Source of the DNA: an uncultured Oscillospiraceae bacterium
Lineage (GTDB): Bacteria > Bacillota > Clostridia > Oscillospirales > Acutalibacteraceae
NCBI GenBank assembly: GCA_900543305.1
Contig: UQQZ01000010.1
Span: 1-49,714 of the forward strand
Direction of reading: 5' to 3'
Length of the DNA: 49,714 nt
Within the stretch, counting starts at the first letter, position 1. Every line of letters begins with the position of its first letter. Shown here one piece after another: positions 39,102-46,391 of this stretch. The position numbers and the translations under genes were made by a program. The notes beneath the pieces are model-generated. The model ran no database searches and had not been told where the DNA came from. It worked only from the letters and a program-made list of their open reading frames with translations.

Positions 39102-40244
39102 ATGAGTTCTTACCTGAAGGTAGTTGGCTATGCAGTCCTATTTTTCCCCTTTGCCGCTGCGGTGATCGCTTTGCCGTTTCTCATTCACCACTATCGAAAA
39201 TTCGGCAGTATGACATTTGCCCGTTTTTTCCTGGCCTATTCTTTTGTGCTGTACGGTTTGTGTGCCTATTTTTTAGTAATTCTTCCTTTACCCAGCCAGG
39301 AAGATGTAGCGCAAATGACAGGCCCCTCCACTCAGTTGATCCCCTTCAGCTTTTTCCGGGACTTGTCCAAGGAGACGGGATTTCAGTGGGATGTGCCCTC
39401 CACTTATCTTTCGGCTCTCCTGAGTAACTTCACATTGCAGTTTGTGTTCAATATCGCGTTGCTGGTTCCTTTGGGTTTTTATCTTCGCTATTATTTTCGT
39501 CGGAAGCTGCTGACGGCAGTCGGGATCAGTTTCGGGATCAGTCTCTTTTTTGAGTTGACCCAGTTATCGGGACTTTATGGGATTTATCCCCGTGCTTACC
39601 GTTTGTTTGACGTGGACGATTTGATCTGCAATACTCTGGGAGGATTTCTGGGATATGTGCTGACAGGCCCTCTCATGAAAATTTTGCCGGACCGAGACAA
39701 GATTGACGAAAATGCTTACCGAAAAGGGGAAAGGGTCACCTTTACCAGACGAGGGTTGTCCTTTTGCGTGGATCTTCTATTTGTGGGGATCTTGTGGAGC
39801 CTGATAAAGCTGGGCATACCGGAAAATCCTTTTCTTTTTGGAGTGGCTTATCTTCTCTACTTTGGTTTGCTCCAATGGGTATGGAAAGGAAAAAGCCTGG
39901 GAAAGCGATTGACAAAACTTCGTGTGGTAAATGAAGATGGAAGCCGGGTTCTCTTCTGGCGCTGTCTTTTGCGATATGGCATTCTCTGTGTGTTCCTGTA
40001 TGTGTATTGGGGCGTTCCGCAACTTCTCTCTTACGGATTCTCCCTTGCGGGGGGCACGGAACTGATCTTCCTCTTTTTCATCGCCCTTTGGCTGTTTGCA
40101 GGAGTCTTTTTATTCCTGTTAGAGACGGTTTTAAATCGCTCTTCCTCTACGGGCCGGGATTATTTGTACGGGAGGATTTCCGGTACAAAACTTGTCAGTA
40201 CCGTGATCCGGCCTGTTTCTACTCCATCTTCTCAGAAAGGATGA
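39102..40244 (+). CDS. VanZ-like / RDD domain membrane fusion protein
   Basis: The 380-residue membrane protein has an N-terminal VanZ-like half: LPFLIHHYRKFGSMTFARFF, LPLPSQEDV, PFSFFRDL, NIALLVPLGFYLRYYFRRK, FFELTQLSGLYGIYPRAYR, and DVDDLICNTLGGFLGY. The C-terminal half is an RDD-like domain of three helices (RGLSFCVDLLFVGILW, GKSLGKRLTKLRVVNEDG, FWRCLLRYGILCVFLYVYW). VanZ relatives are common integral membrane proteins, and a link to teicoplanin resistance is known only for VanZ itself. No resistance role is implied here. AAGGAG lies nine bases before the ATG. It is the fourth gene of the queH operon. Confidence 0.85.
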   Translation: MSSYLKVVGYAVLFFPFAAAVIALPFLIHHYRKFGSMTFARFFLAYSFVLYGLCAYFLVILPLPSQEDVAQMTGPSTQLIPFSFFRDLSKETGFQWDVPSTYLSALLSNFTLQFVFNIALLVPLGFYLRYYFRRKLLTAVGISFGISLFFELTQLSGLYGIYPRAYRLFDVDDLICNTLGGFLGYVLTGPLMKILPDRDKIDENAYRKGERVTFTRRGLSFCVDLLFVGILWSLIKLGIPENPFLFGVAYLLYFGLLQWVWKGKSLGKRLTKLRVVNEDGSRVLFWRCLLRYGILCVFLYVYWGVPQLLSYGFSLAGGTELIFLFFIALWLFAGVFLFLLETVLNRSSSTGRDYLYGRISGTKLVSTVIRPVSTPSSQKG

Positions 40245-40249
40245 TCCAC

Positions 40250-40516
40250 ATGGCGCATCAGCTGGAAATTCAAAAATACCACTACTTCGAAGAGGGAAAT
40301 ACCTATACAGGGCAAAAAACAAAAGAGGATGGGAATAAACTTCTCCGCTACCTGGTGGAACCCTTCCAAGAGGACGGATTGTTGAAGGCGTATTCCTGGA
40401 CCCAGGATGTCTGTTTTGACCGGGCCCAAGAAAAGGAAGAAAAAGAATTCCCATTGACGGAGGAAGGATTGGCCGAAGCCGTTCAGTGGCTGGAAGCCCG
40501 TTTTAATCAATTGTAA
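40250..40516 (+). CDS. Small acidic protein of unknown function
   Basis: An 88-residue soluble-looking protein starts at ATG 40250, with AAAGGA eight bases upstream and only five bases after the previous stop. It contains charged stretches (EEGNTYTGQKTKEDGNKLL, AQEKEEKEFPLTEEGLAEAV) and no hydrophobic segment. I do not recognise it. The terminator at 40530 makes it the last gene of the queH operon. Confidence 0.7.
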   Translation: MAHQLEIQKYHYFEEGNTYTGQKTKEDGNKLLRYLVEPFQEDGLLKAYSWTQDVCFDRAQEKEEKEFPLTEEGLAEAVQWLEARFNQL

Positions 40517-40529
40517 AGCTCAATGTACC

Positions 40530-40565
40530 ATCCCTCCACGTCGCTTCTGACGTGGAGGGATCTTT
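40530..40565 (+). terminator. Terminator of the queH operon
   Basis: A 13-bp perfect stem ATCCCTCCACGTC / GACGTGGAGGGAT with a 6-base loop is followed by CTTTG. The arms also suit termination of the minus-strand genes. No gene is seen between 40566 and 40640. Confidence 0.75.
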
Positions 40566-40640
40566 GTATCCTGGCATTCTACAGTCTCAAAGGATCTGGA
40601 AGCTGGATACAAGGAAAAGTCCCTGCAAATGGACAAGATA

Positions 40641-40973
40641 TTACGGATCGCTAGGGTGCTCCTCTACGCTTCCAGTGCATCCGCACGCAACAGACGCTGG
40701 GCCTGCTTCCGCCCGGGCACCGAAAACTACAGGAACTTGAATTCGAAGTTTCTGACTGATGGTAAATTGGCATGTGCCATCAGGGATCCCATCACACGAG
40801 TCACATCCGGGACGAATCTCCGGCTTTCCCAAACACTGTACTTTTGCGTTGCCCACTTCACCAAAAGGTTTGATGGTGACGGGAACACAAACCTGAATAT
40901 CTTGATATCCAGTGGACGGACATCCCACTTCTTCTGTCCCTTCGGAATGGTTATACTCAAAATCAGGATTCAT
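40641..40973 (-). CDS. Cys-rich protein with internal duplication, unknown function
   Basis: The 110-residue protein carries eight cysteines (18, 29, 47, 57, 60, 68, 97, 99) and no signal peptide or helix. It contains two copies of a beta-type unit exactly 50 residues apart. VPV at 30-32 and 80-82, ExG at 39-41 and 89-91, and AxVxC at 43-47 and 93-97 repeat in register. I recall similar small proteins in Clostridia but no named function. A spore- or surface-associated role is only a guess. AAAGGAG lies eight bases before the ATG. The start overlaps the end of the glycosyltransferase-hydrolase gene by 11 bases, so the two are translationally coupled. Confidence 0.72.
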   Translation of the reverse strand: MNPDFEYNHSEGTEEVGCPSTGYQDIQVCVPVTIKPFGEVGNAKVQCLGKPEIRPGCDSCDGIPDGTCQFTISQKLRIQVPVVFGARAEAGPASVACGCTGSVEEHPSDP

Positions 40974-42972
40974 GAGGAAAACTCCTTTCTAATTTGGGTG
41001 AATCTAGAATACGGTAAAGAAAAGCAATGGCCTCATCCATGTCCAGTCCATTGTGACCTTTCTGGGGTTCATAATGGAGAATCACTTCTATAGGTTGATA
41101 GTTTTGGATGGAAGTCATGGTTTCTGCGCTTTGCAAGAAAGGCACCAATTGGGTGGAATTGTCCGCCTGAGAGCACAGATTGACATGGAGGTATATCTTG
41201 GGGACATAATGGTGTTTTTCAAAAGCATCCACGATGCTAAAACGCTCTCTATATTGGAGGGCGTCCCCAATATTGTCAAATGCAAAGGTGAGCACAGAAT
41301 CCAGCGCATCTTTGTAGATCCAATGTCTCACATCCAGCTGAGCGTTATCTGCAACCACCTTGGCGCCGCGCAAATAAATGCCCATGAGGATAGACAAATA
41401 TCCTCCCGCAGAGGTACCGTAAATTGCCGTGTTTTCCAGGGAAATCCCCATTTTTGCTATAATCTTTTTTAAAATAAGGCTGCTGTTTTCCAAATAATAA
41501 TCTTCGTTTTTTCCGATTCCCCAACCAATCTGTAGAAATCCATTTAAATACAGGGTCGGGTCCATGCAAAAGATGGAAGATGTTTTCAGCTGTTTTGCCC
41601 AGCTGTGCCTTTGAAAAACGGGGACAGAAACATTTCCTTCTGCAACCGCCCCATTGTGAAAGACAATCAACTGGTCGCTGTCCTCCCGCCAATGAATCAA
41701 ATATTCGTAGGGCACGCCTTTTTTCATGACGCGAAGCACATAAAGGTATCCCTTTTGAATCTGATACTGATCCAGCTCATGGTCTTGAATGGTAATTTCA
41801 GGGTAGGGCAGCTTTTTGATTTTCGTTTTGGCACAAGAATTTTGTATGGCCGCCTCAATGACCTCCACCGTTTTTCTCACTTCTGTTTTGATGTCAAACA
41901 CATCTCCAATAGAGAACGAGTCTGAAAATCCATCATATTTATTCAGGTACCTGATCATGACGGAAGCAAGCTCTTTCTCATCGTAGGGGATCAGGTCCCC
42001 GCAATGATATTTCTCAATCAACTCTTTCGCAACCCCCACATCCGTGGATATAATAGGGGTATTTAGCATAACGCTTTCCACCAGGACCAAACTAAACCCC
42101 TCGCTCAAAGATGTTAATACCGTTGCAACGCTGTTTTTCATATAGGGGTACGGATTCTCGATGAACCCAAGGATTTTCACGTTTTTTTCCAGACCATTTT
42201 CCCGAATATATTGTTCCAGAGCTTGTCTCTCTTCGCCTTCTCCAAGCACATAGACTGCAAAGTCATCCCGCAGTTTCTTCACTTCCTTGGCTGCTTTCAG
42301 CAACAGCATCTGATTTTTGTTGTAATCCAATCTTCCCAAGGTTGTAAACAACTTTTTTCCAGGAAGCGGCACCTCCTCCTGGGAGAGAAGTGCCATTTTT
42401 TCACTGTCTACAGAATTGGAGATCTTCACAACATTTTCCGTGATTCCAAACAACTGGGCCAAGGTTTGCTGTACCACATCGGAAATGACCACAATGGAAT
42501 CAAAACATTTTAACACATTGGCTTGCATTTCAAACTCTTGTTTCACTTGCTTGTAGGAAGCTGTGCCTTCTGCAAATTGATGGTAGTCCAGTTCTTTCAT
42601 ATCCCCCCGGATCCACAATACTTTTGCGCCGCCTTTCAGGTAAGAGGCAAAATAGGAGGGAGCATTGTGATTACAAGCGATGATGCAATCATATTTTTCA
42701 GCAATCAATTGATTAAACCGCAATGGATCCCCCAATAGGTTGTAATAGTGATCCAGTGCCGCCTGCTCATCGAACCCCTCCGCTGTATAATCAATGATGG
42801 AATCCAGGACGCGAATGTTGCGGTTAAAGATGGTATTATTTGAATTTTTAAAAAGGGGCAGAACACTGATTTCATAAGTCTCGGGATCCATGCGATTCAG
42901 CACGTCTGCCAATGACTTTTCAGTGCCATAGCCATAAGATACGCTCCAAGTGATAAAAAGCAATTTCTTCAT
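40963..42972 (-). CDS. GT4 glycosyltransferase fused to a serine alpha/beta-hydrolase domain
   Basis: The 669-residue protein has two parts. Residues 1-380 are a GT-B glycosyltransferase of the GT4 type: MKKLLFITWSVSYGYGTEKS, VVISDVVQQTLAQLFGI, FTTLGRLDYNKNQMLLLKA, LGEGEERQALEQYI, and the donor-site E291-GFSLVLV-E299. Residues 390-669 look like an Asp2-type alpha/beta-hydrolase: LIVFHNGAV, the nucleophile Ser521 in YGTSAGGYLSILMG, and His640 in KGHNGLDMDEA. Such domains act as esterases or acetyltransferases on glycans or glycoproteins. The combination suggests adding a sugar and then O-acylating or deacylating it (inference). There is no membrane segment. It is followed, with 11 bases of overlap, by a Cys-rich protein that could be its target. 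Confidence 0.8.
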   Translation of the reverse strand: MKKLLFITWSVSYGYGTEKSLADVLNRMDPETYEISVLPLFKNSNNTIFNRNIRVLDSIIDYTAEGFDEQAALDHYYNLLGDPLRFNQLIAEKYDCIIACNHNAPSYFASYLKGGAKVLWIRGDMKELDYHQFAEGTASYKQVKQEFEMQANVLKCFDSIVVISDVVQQTLAQLFGITENVVKISNSVDSEKMALLSQEEVPLPGKKLFTTLGRLDYNKNQMLLLKAAKEVKKLRDDFAVYVLGEGEERQALEQYIRENGLEKNVKILGFIENPYPYMKNSVATVLTSLSEGFSLVLVESVMLNTPIISTDVGVAKELIEKYHCGDLIPYDEKELASVMIRYLNKYDGFSDSFSIGDVFDIKTEVRKTVEVIEAAIQNSCAKTKIKKLPYPEITIQDHELDQYQIQKGYLYVLRVMKKGVPYEYLIHWREDSDQLIVFHNGAVAEGNVSVPVFQRHSWAKQLKTSSIFCMDPTLYLNGFLQIGWGIGKNEDYYLENSSLILKKIIAKMGISLENTAIYGTSAGGYLSILMGIYLRGAKVVADNAQLDVRHWIYKDALDSVLTFAFDNIGDALQYRERFSIVDAFEKHHYVPKIYLHVNLCSQADNSTQLVPFLQSAETMTSIQNYQPIEVILHYEPQKGHNGLDMDEAIAFLYRILDSPKLERSFPHES

Positions 42973-43064
42973 AGAACCACCTCGTACTTGCTATAGTATG
43001 AACGATCACAAAAACAGGTGCACGAAAAGCGAACCTATTTGGAAGAGCCTTCATACTCTAATAC

Positions 43065-43077
43065 GGGGGTAACCCCC
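43065..43077 (+). promoter_or_regulatory. GGGGG-TAA-CCCCC hairpin in a leader
   Basis: A five-pair GC stem with a TAA loop lies 37 bases before the GTG start of the next membrane-protein gene. The region between 42973 and 43064 holds divergent promoters that I could not define. Confidence 0.35.
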
Positions 43078-43113
43078 AATGATCTTCCCAACGAAACAGG
43101 GAGGAGGTATAGG

Positions 43114-43704
43114 GTGATTCCGATGAAAAAGCTATGGAATAAGCTGTGGAAAAGCCTGACCAATATCACTGTGGTAGACAGGTTTCTCCTGGTCTTTTTG
43201 GCGCTCTTGTTTGGATACATGACAGTCCACCTGCTGGGAGGAAAAGCTGTTCAGGGAGAAACCAGCACCATCGATGTAATGGTTCGCACTTCTGCAGTCA
43301 CCATTTTCGGATACTTTGTCAGCGGCAACTTTATGAAATCTCAGCCAGCCCAGCAGACTTTGGAGAAGACTTCCTTACAACCGTTGTCCACCTCTCATGC
43401 TGACTCAGAATCTCAATCTTCATCGCCAGTCAATCAAATCGGCTGTCAAACCGCAGCACTGGAGGAAAAAGAAGAACTGGGGAAGATTACAATCTCTGAG
43501 GACCTAGGTCCATCCAAGGTTTCCTCCAAGAAGCTCCAGATCAAAATTGTTGCAGTGATCGGCCTTGTCAGCTTGGGAATTCTTTTCCTTGCGGGGAATT
43601 TTCCCCAAGAGACTCCTGAACTGACAGCGATTGTATCCCAACTTCGTGATTTTCTCTTTGCCAGCATTGGATTTTTGGTCAGCTGCGGAAAACAGGAGCT
43701 CTAG
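43114..43704 (+). CDS. Membrane protein of unknown function
   Basis: The 196-residue protein has two hydrophobic segments near the N-terminus (FLLVFLALLFGYMTVHLLGG and TSAVTIFGYFVSG). A polar Ser/Gln/Glu-rich middle of about 75 residues follows (HADSESQSSSPVNQIG). Two C-terminal segments complete it (VAVIGLVSLGILFLAG, FLFASIGFLVSCG). I do not recognise it. A holin-like topology is possible, but no phage genes are near. GTG 43114 has GGAGGAGG six bases upstream. ATG 43123 is an alternative but is 15 bases away. It is divergent from the glycosyltransferase-hydrolase gene. Confidence 0.65.
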   Translation: MIPMKKLWNKLWKSLTNITVVDRFLLVFLALLFGYMTVHLLGGKAVQGETSTIDVMVRTSAVTIFGYFVSGNFMKSQPAQQTLEKTSLQPLSTSHADSESQSSSPVNQIGCQTAALEEKEELGKITISEDLGPSKVSSKKLQIKIVAVIGLVSLGILFLAGNFPQETPELTAIVSQLRDFLFASIGFLVSCGKQEL

Positions 43705-43726
43705 GAATGGAACACAAAAAAGTTGA

Positions 43727-43760
43727 GCCTTGCACGACACACTGTGCAAGGCCCTCTTTT
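43727..43760 (+). terminator. Terminator after the unknown membrane-protein gene
   Basis: A 9-bp stem GCCTTGCAC / GTGCAAGGC with an 8-base loop is followed by CCTCTTTT. Confidence 0.75.
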
Positions 43761-43809
43761 GCTAACGATAATTTTGTTTAGAAATGATGGAAAATCAATT
43801 CCATCAAAA

Positions 43810-43855
43810 AACAAAAAACCGCTAGAACCAGCATAAACACTGGATTTCTAGCGGT
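43810..43855 (-). terminator. Terminator of the tRNA-Ser operon
   Basis: Minus strand: ACCGCTAGAA pairs with TTCTAGCGGT, with an inner CCAG / CTGG helix, and is followed by a long T-run interrupted once by G. It starts three bases past the tRNA-Ser(GCT) CCA. Confidence 0.85.
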
Positions 43856-43857
43856 CT

Positions 43858-43947
43858 TGGCGGAGAAGAAGGGATTTGAACCCTTGCGCCGGTTACCCGA
43901 CCTACTCCCTTAGCAGGGGAGCCCCTTCACCACTTGGGTACTTCTCC
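43858..43947 (-). tRNA. tRNA-Ser (GCT anticodon)
   Basis: The 90-base class II tRNA includes CCA. The acceptor stem is GGAGAAG / CTTCTCC, the anticodon stem CTCCC / GGGAG with loop CTGCTAA (anticodon GCT). A long variable arm (TCGGGTAACCGG) follows, then a T-arm AAGGG TTCAAAT CCCTT. Confidence 0.95.
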
Positions 43948-43998
43948 ATGGTGAACTTCTATGATAAACTATAAAACTTGGATAGCAGAACCGGCAGG

Positions 43999-44087
43999 TG
44001 GCGGAGAGGAAGAGATTCGAACTCTTGGTCCCTTGCGGGATCACTAGTTTTCAAGACTAGCTCCTTAAACCACTCGGACACCTCTCC
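43999..44087 (-). tRNA. tRNA-Ser (TGA anticodon)
   Basis: The 89-base class II tRNA includes CCA. The acceptor stem is GGAGAGG / CCTCTCC, the anticodon stem CTAGT / ACTAG with loop CTTGAAA (anticodon TGA). The variable arm is TCCCGCAAGGGA and the T-arm AGAGT-type with TTCGAAT. It lies 51 bases upstream of the second serine tRNA in the same transcript. Confidence 0.95.
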
Positions 44088-44105
44088 ATGTCTGGCGCGT
44101 TTTAT

Positions 44106-44134
44106 ATATTATCACAGGAAGTTCTAAATGTCAA
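44106..44134 (-). promoter_or_regulatory. Sigma-A promoter of the tRNA-Ser operon
   Basis: Minus strand: a perfect -35 TTGACA at 44134-44129, a 17-base spacer, and -10 TAATAT at 44111-44106. The -35 overlaps the stop codon of the CmpB-like gene upstream. Confidence 0.75.
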
Positions 44135-44547
44135 TGATTTTTTTCCAAACGTTCCCTGGAAAAACTTTCTCTCTCGTTCATCCCTCTGCAAAAATCGCAC
44201 AATGCCATTGCAGGCAGAGAGAGTCCCAGCCAAAGGAGGGAATAAGGAAGGCAGACTTGTCCAAACAGGTTCAAGGGAACATTGGAATAATCCCACACAT
44301 CAAACCCCATCAGCCGGTTTAAGAACAATCCCATGACCAATTCCACTCCTGTGATGATGGCTGCCCCCGCCACACAACGGCGAGGGATACTTTTTTCCCG
44401 CAGCGTCCCACAACAGACATGGTCGATTAAACACAGGCAAATCCCTCCTGCCAGAGCCATAGAGGCATGGGTTTTGCCTCTCCAAATCATTTCCAAAGCG
44501 GGATAAGTCCAACTGCCTGCGAGAAAAAGAAATGCATCCTTATTCAT
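44131..44547 (-). CDS. CmpB/DUF1113-type small membrane protein (putative ABC-transporter permease family)
   Basis: The 138-residue protein has four hydrophobic segments. It carries the pattern YPALEMIWRGKTHASMALAG, ITGVELVMGLFLNRLMGFDV, and WDYSNVPLNLFGQVCLPYSL. I associate these with the small membrane proteins named 'putative ABC transporter permease' (DUF1113). No transporter ATPase is adjacent, so the name carries no functional weight. AGGAGG lies eight bases before ATG 44547. The stop falls inside the promoter of the tRNA-Ser operon. Confidence 0.78.
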   Translation of the reverse strand: MNKDAFLFLAGSWTYPALEMIWRGKTHASMALAGGICLCLIDHVCCGTLREKSIPRRCVAGAAIITGVELVMGLFLNRLMGFDVWDYSNVPLNLFGQVCLPYSLLWLGLSLPAMALCDFCRGMNERESFSRERLEKNH

Positions 44548-44636
44548 GATCGGATCCTCCTGGAAAACGGTTGTGCTTCCTAGTATTCACCGGTTGAACC
44601 CGTTTATTGCAAGCCAGGAGAAATCTCGTAAACTTC

Positions 44637-44666
44637 TTGTATTTTCCAGTTGGTTTCCCTTATAAT
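44637..44666 (+). promoter_or_regulatory. Sigma-A promoter for galE-maf
   Basis: TTGTAT at 44637-44642, an 18-base spacer, and a perfect TATAAT at 44661-44666. Confidence 0.65.
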
Positions 44667-44740
44667 AGAGCATGGGTGGGATTCTCTTTTCTGGTTTCCA
44701 TGCCCCAGGGATTTTATCACAAAAAAGGAAGTGGAGCTTT

Positions 44741-45757
44741 ATGAGGATTTTAGTCACGGGAGGCGCCGGATATATCGGAAGTCACACTGCGGTGGTCCTT
44801 CTGGAACAAGGTCATGAAGTGGTAATTGTGGACAACCTCTGTAACAGCAAGCGGGTTGCAGTGGAGCGGATAGAGGAACTTTCCGGAAAGAAAGTGGTAT
44901 TTTACCAATACGATGTGTGCGACGAAGAAAAAATGCGGGAAGTATTCCAACAGGAACAAATTGACGCGGTGATCCATTTTGCGGGGCTGAAAGCCGTGGG
45001 AGAGTCTGTGTCCATTCCCCTGAAATATTACGACAACAACTTGACCTCCACTTTGGTCTTGCTAAAAGTGATGAAGGAGTTTGGGGTAGGCAACTTCGTA
45101 TTCAGCTCCTCCGCCACCGTATATGGGGATCCGGCCTCTGTACCCATCCGGGAAGATTTTCCTCTTTCCGCAACCAATCCTTATGGGGCCACCAAGTTGA
45201 TGATCGAACGGATCTTGATGGACTGCGCCAAAGCAGACGACACATTTCATCCTGTACTCCTGCGGTATTTCAATCCTGTGGGAGCTCATGAGAGCGGCAA
45301 ATTGGGGGAAGATCCCAATGGAATTCCCAACAACCTGGTTCCCTATATCACCCAAACGGTAGTAGGAAAGCGGGAGAAGGTTCACGTTTTTGGAAACGAC
45401 TATCCCACTCCCGACGGCACCGGAGTCCGGGATTACATTCATGTAGTCGATTTGGCAAAGGGTCACGCTGCTGTCCTGCCTCTCTTTGAGAAAGGCTTTA
45501 CCGGCGCCAAGATTTACAATCTGGGAACCGGAAAGGGCTATTCCGTGCTGGAAATGATCCAGGCATTCTCTAAGGCTGCGGGAAAAGATATTCCTTATGT
45601 AATCGATCCCCGGAGACCTGGAGACATTCCCGAGTGTTATGCCGATTGCACGAAAGCCTGGGAAGAACTGGGCTGGAAGGCTGAAAAGACCCTGGATGAA
45701 ATGTGCGCTGACTCTCTGCGCTGGCAAAGGATGAATCCCAATGGCTTTGAAGATTAA
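44741..45757 (+). CDS. galE: UDP-glucose 4-epimerase
   Basis: GalE interconverts UDP-glucose and UDP-galactose with bound NAD. The 338-residue short-chain dehydrogenase-type protein begins MRILVTGGAGYIGSHTAVVL. It has VIHFAGLKAVGESV, FVFSSSATVYGDP, the catalytic Tyr148-xxx-Lys152 in NPYGATKLM, LRYFNPVGAHESG, and the late GTGVRDYIHVVDLAKGH. ATG 44741 follows AAGGAAGTGGAG. The frame extends upstream to 44672 without family resemblance. It overlaps maf by 17 bases. Together with galK at the window's end it serves galactose use and UDP-galactose supply. Confidence 0.97.
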   Translation: MRILVTGGAGYIGSHTAVVLLEQGHEVVIVDNLCNSKRVAVERIEELSGKKVVFYQYDVCDEEKMREVFQQEQIDAVIHFAGLKAVGESVSIPLKYYDNNLTSTLVLLKVMKEFGVGNFVFSSSATVYGDPASVPIREDFPLSATNPYGATKLMIERILMDCAKADDTFHPVLLRYFNPVGAHESGKLGEDPNGIPNNLVPYITQTVVGKREKVHVFGNDYPTPDGTGVRDYIHVVDLAKGHAAVLPLFEKGFTGAKIYNLGTGKGYSVLEMIQAFSKAAGKDIPYVIDPRRPGDIPECYADCTKAWEELGWKAEKTLDEMCADSLRWQRMNPNGFED

Positions 45758-46319
45758 TCGAAAATTGGTGCTGGCTTCTTCTTCGCCCAGCAGGAAAATG
45801 CTGTTGGAACAGGCAGGGCTGACCTTTGATGTGGTGGTCTCGGGCGTGGATGAAACAGTTCCTGAAGCTTACACTCCGGCCCAAACGGTGGAATGTTTGG
45901 CGGAACGCAAAGGGGAAGCGGTGCTCTCCCTTTGTCCGGACCAGGTGATCATCGCCGCGGACTCCGTGGTCAGCATTGACGGCTTGATTCTAGGCAAACC
46001 GAAGGATGATGAAGCTGCGAAAGACACTCTTCGACGGCTTTCTGGCCGAACTCACGAGATTTTCACGGGGGTATGTCTTCTGGCAGACGGGAAAAAAGAC
46101 GTATTTCACCAGAGCACAAAAGTGACATTTTACCCGTTAACGGAAGAAGAAATTGCGGAATATGTCTCTCTGGGGGAGTCTCGAGGAAGGGCAGGCGCCT
46201 ACGGTATCGAAGGGATCGGCGTTATTTTGGTCCGGTCCATCTGTGGAGATTACTCCAATATTGTGGGCCTTCCCGTAGCGGAAACCCTCCGACACATTCA
46301 TAAATTACTGGCAGACTGA
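45741..46319 (+). CDS. maf: Maf-type nucleoside triphosphate pyrophosphatase
   Basis: Maf proteins hydrolyse dTTP, UTP and modified nucleotides to monophosphates, cleaning the pool. They also influence septum formation. The 192-residue protein has the signature LVLASSSPSRKMLLEQAGL near the N-terminus, AERKGEAV, VIIAADSVVSIDGLILGKP and SRGRAGAYGIEGIG. The ATG lies inside the end of galE, with AAAGG about eleven bases before it. The 17-base overlap implies coupling. It precedes yunB after a 72-base gap with no visible terminator. Confidence 0.94.
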   Translation: MALKINRKLVLASSSPSRKMLLEQAGLTFDVVVSGVDETVPEAYTPAQTVECLAERKGEAVLSLCPDQVIIAADSVVSIDGLILGKPKDDEAAKDTLRRLSGRTHEIFTGVCLLADGKKDVFHQSTKVTFYPLTEEEIAEYVSLGESRGRAGAYGIEGIGVILVRSICGDYSNIVGLPVAETLRHIHKLLAD

Positions 46320-46391
46320 TTTTTCGAAAAAACATCTGCCCAGCCCCTCTCGAACCCGAACGTGCCCTGACGCGTAGGATGGAGGGTGGGG

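Noticed and set aside
39102..40244. Teicoplanin-resistance (VanZ) determinant
   Set aside because: VanZ-like domains are widespread in Firmicutes. There are no other van genes and the fusion to RDD is unlike VanZ.
40629..41093. 154-codon plus-strand frame across the Cys-rich gene
   Set aside because: The minus-strand gene has a strong ribosome site, coupling and an internal repeat. The plus frame has no ribosome site.
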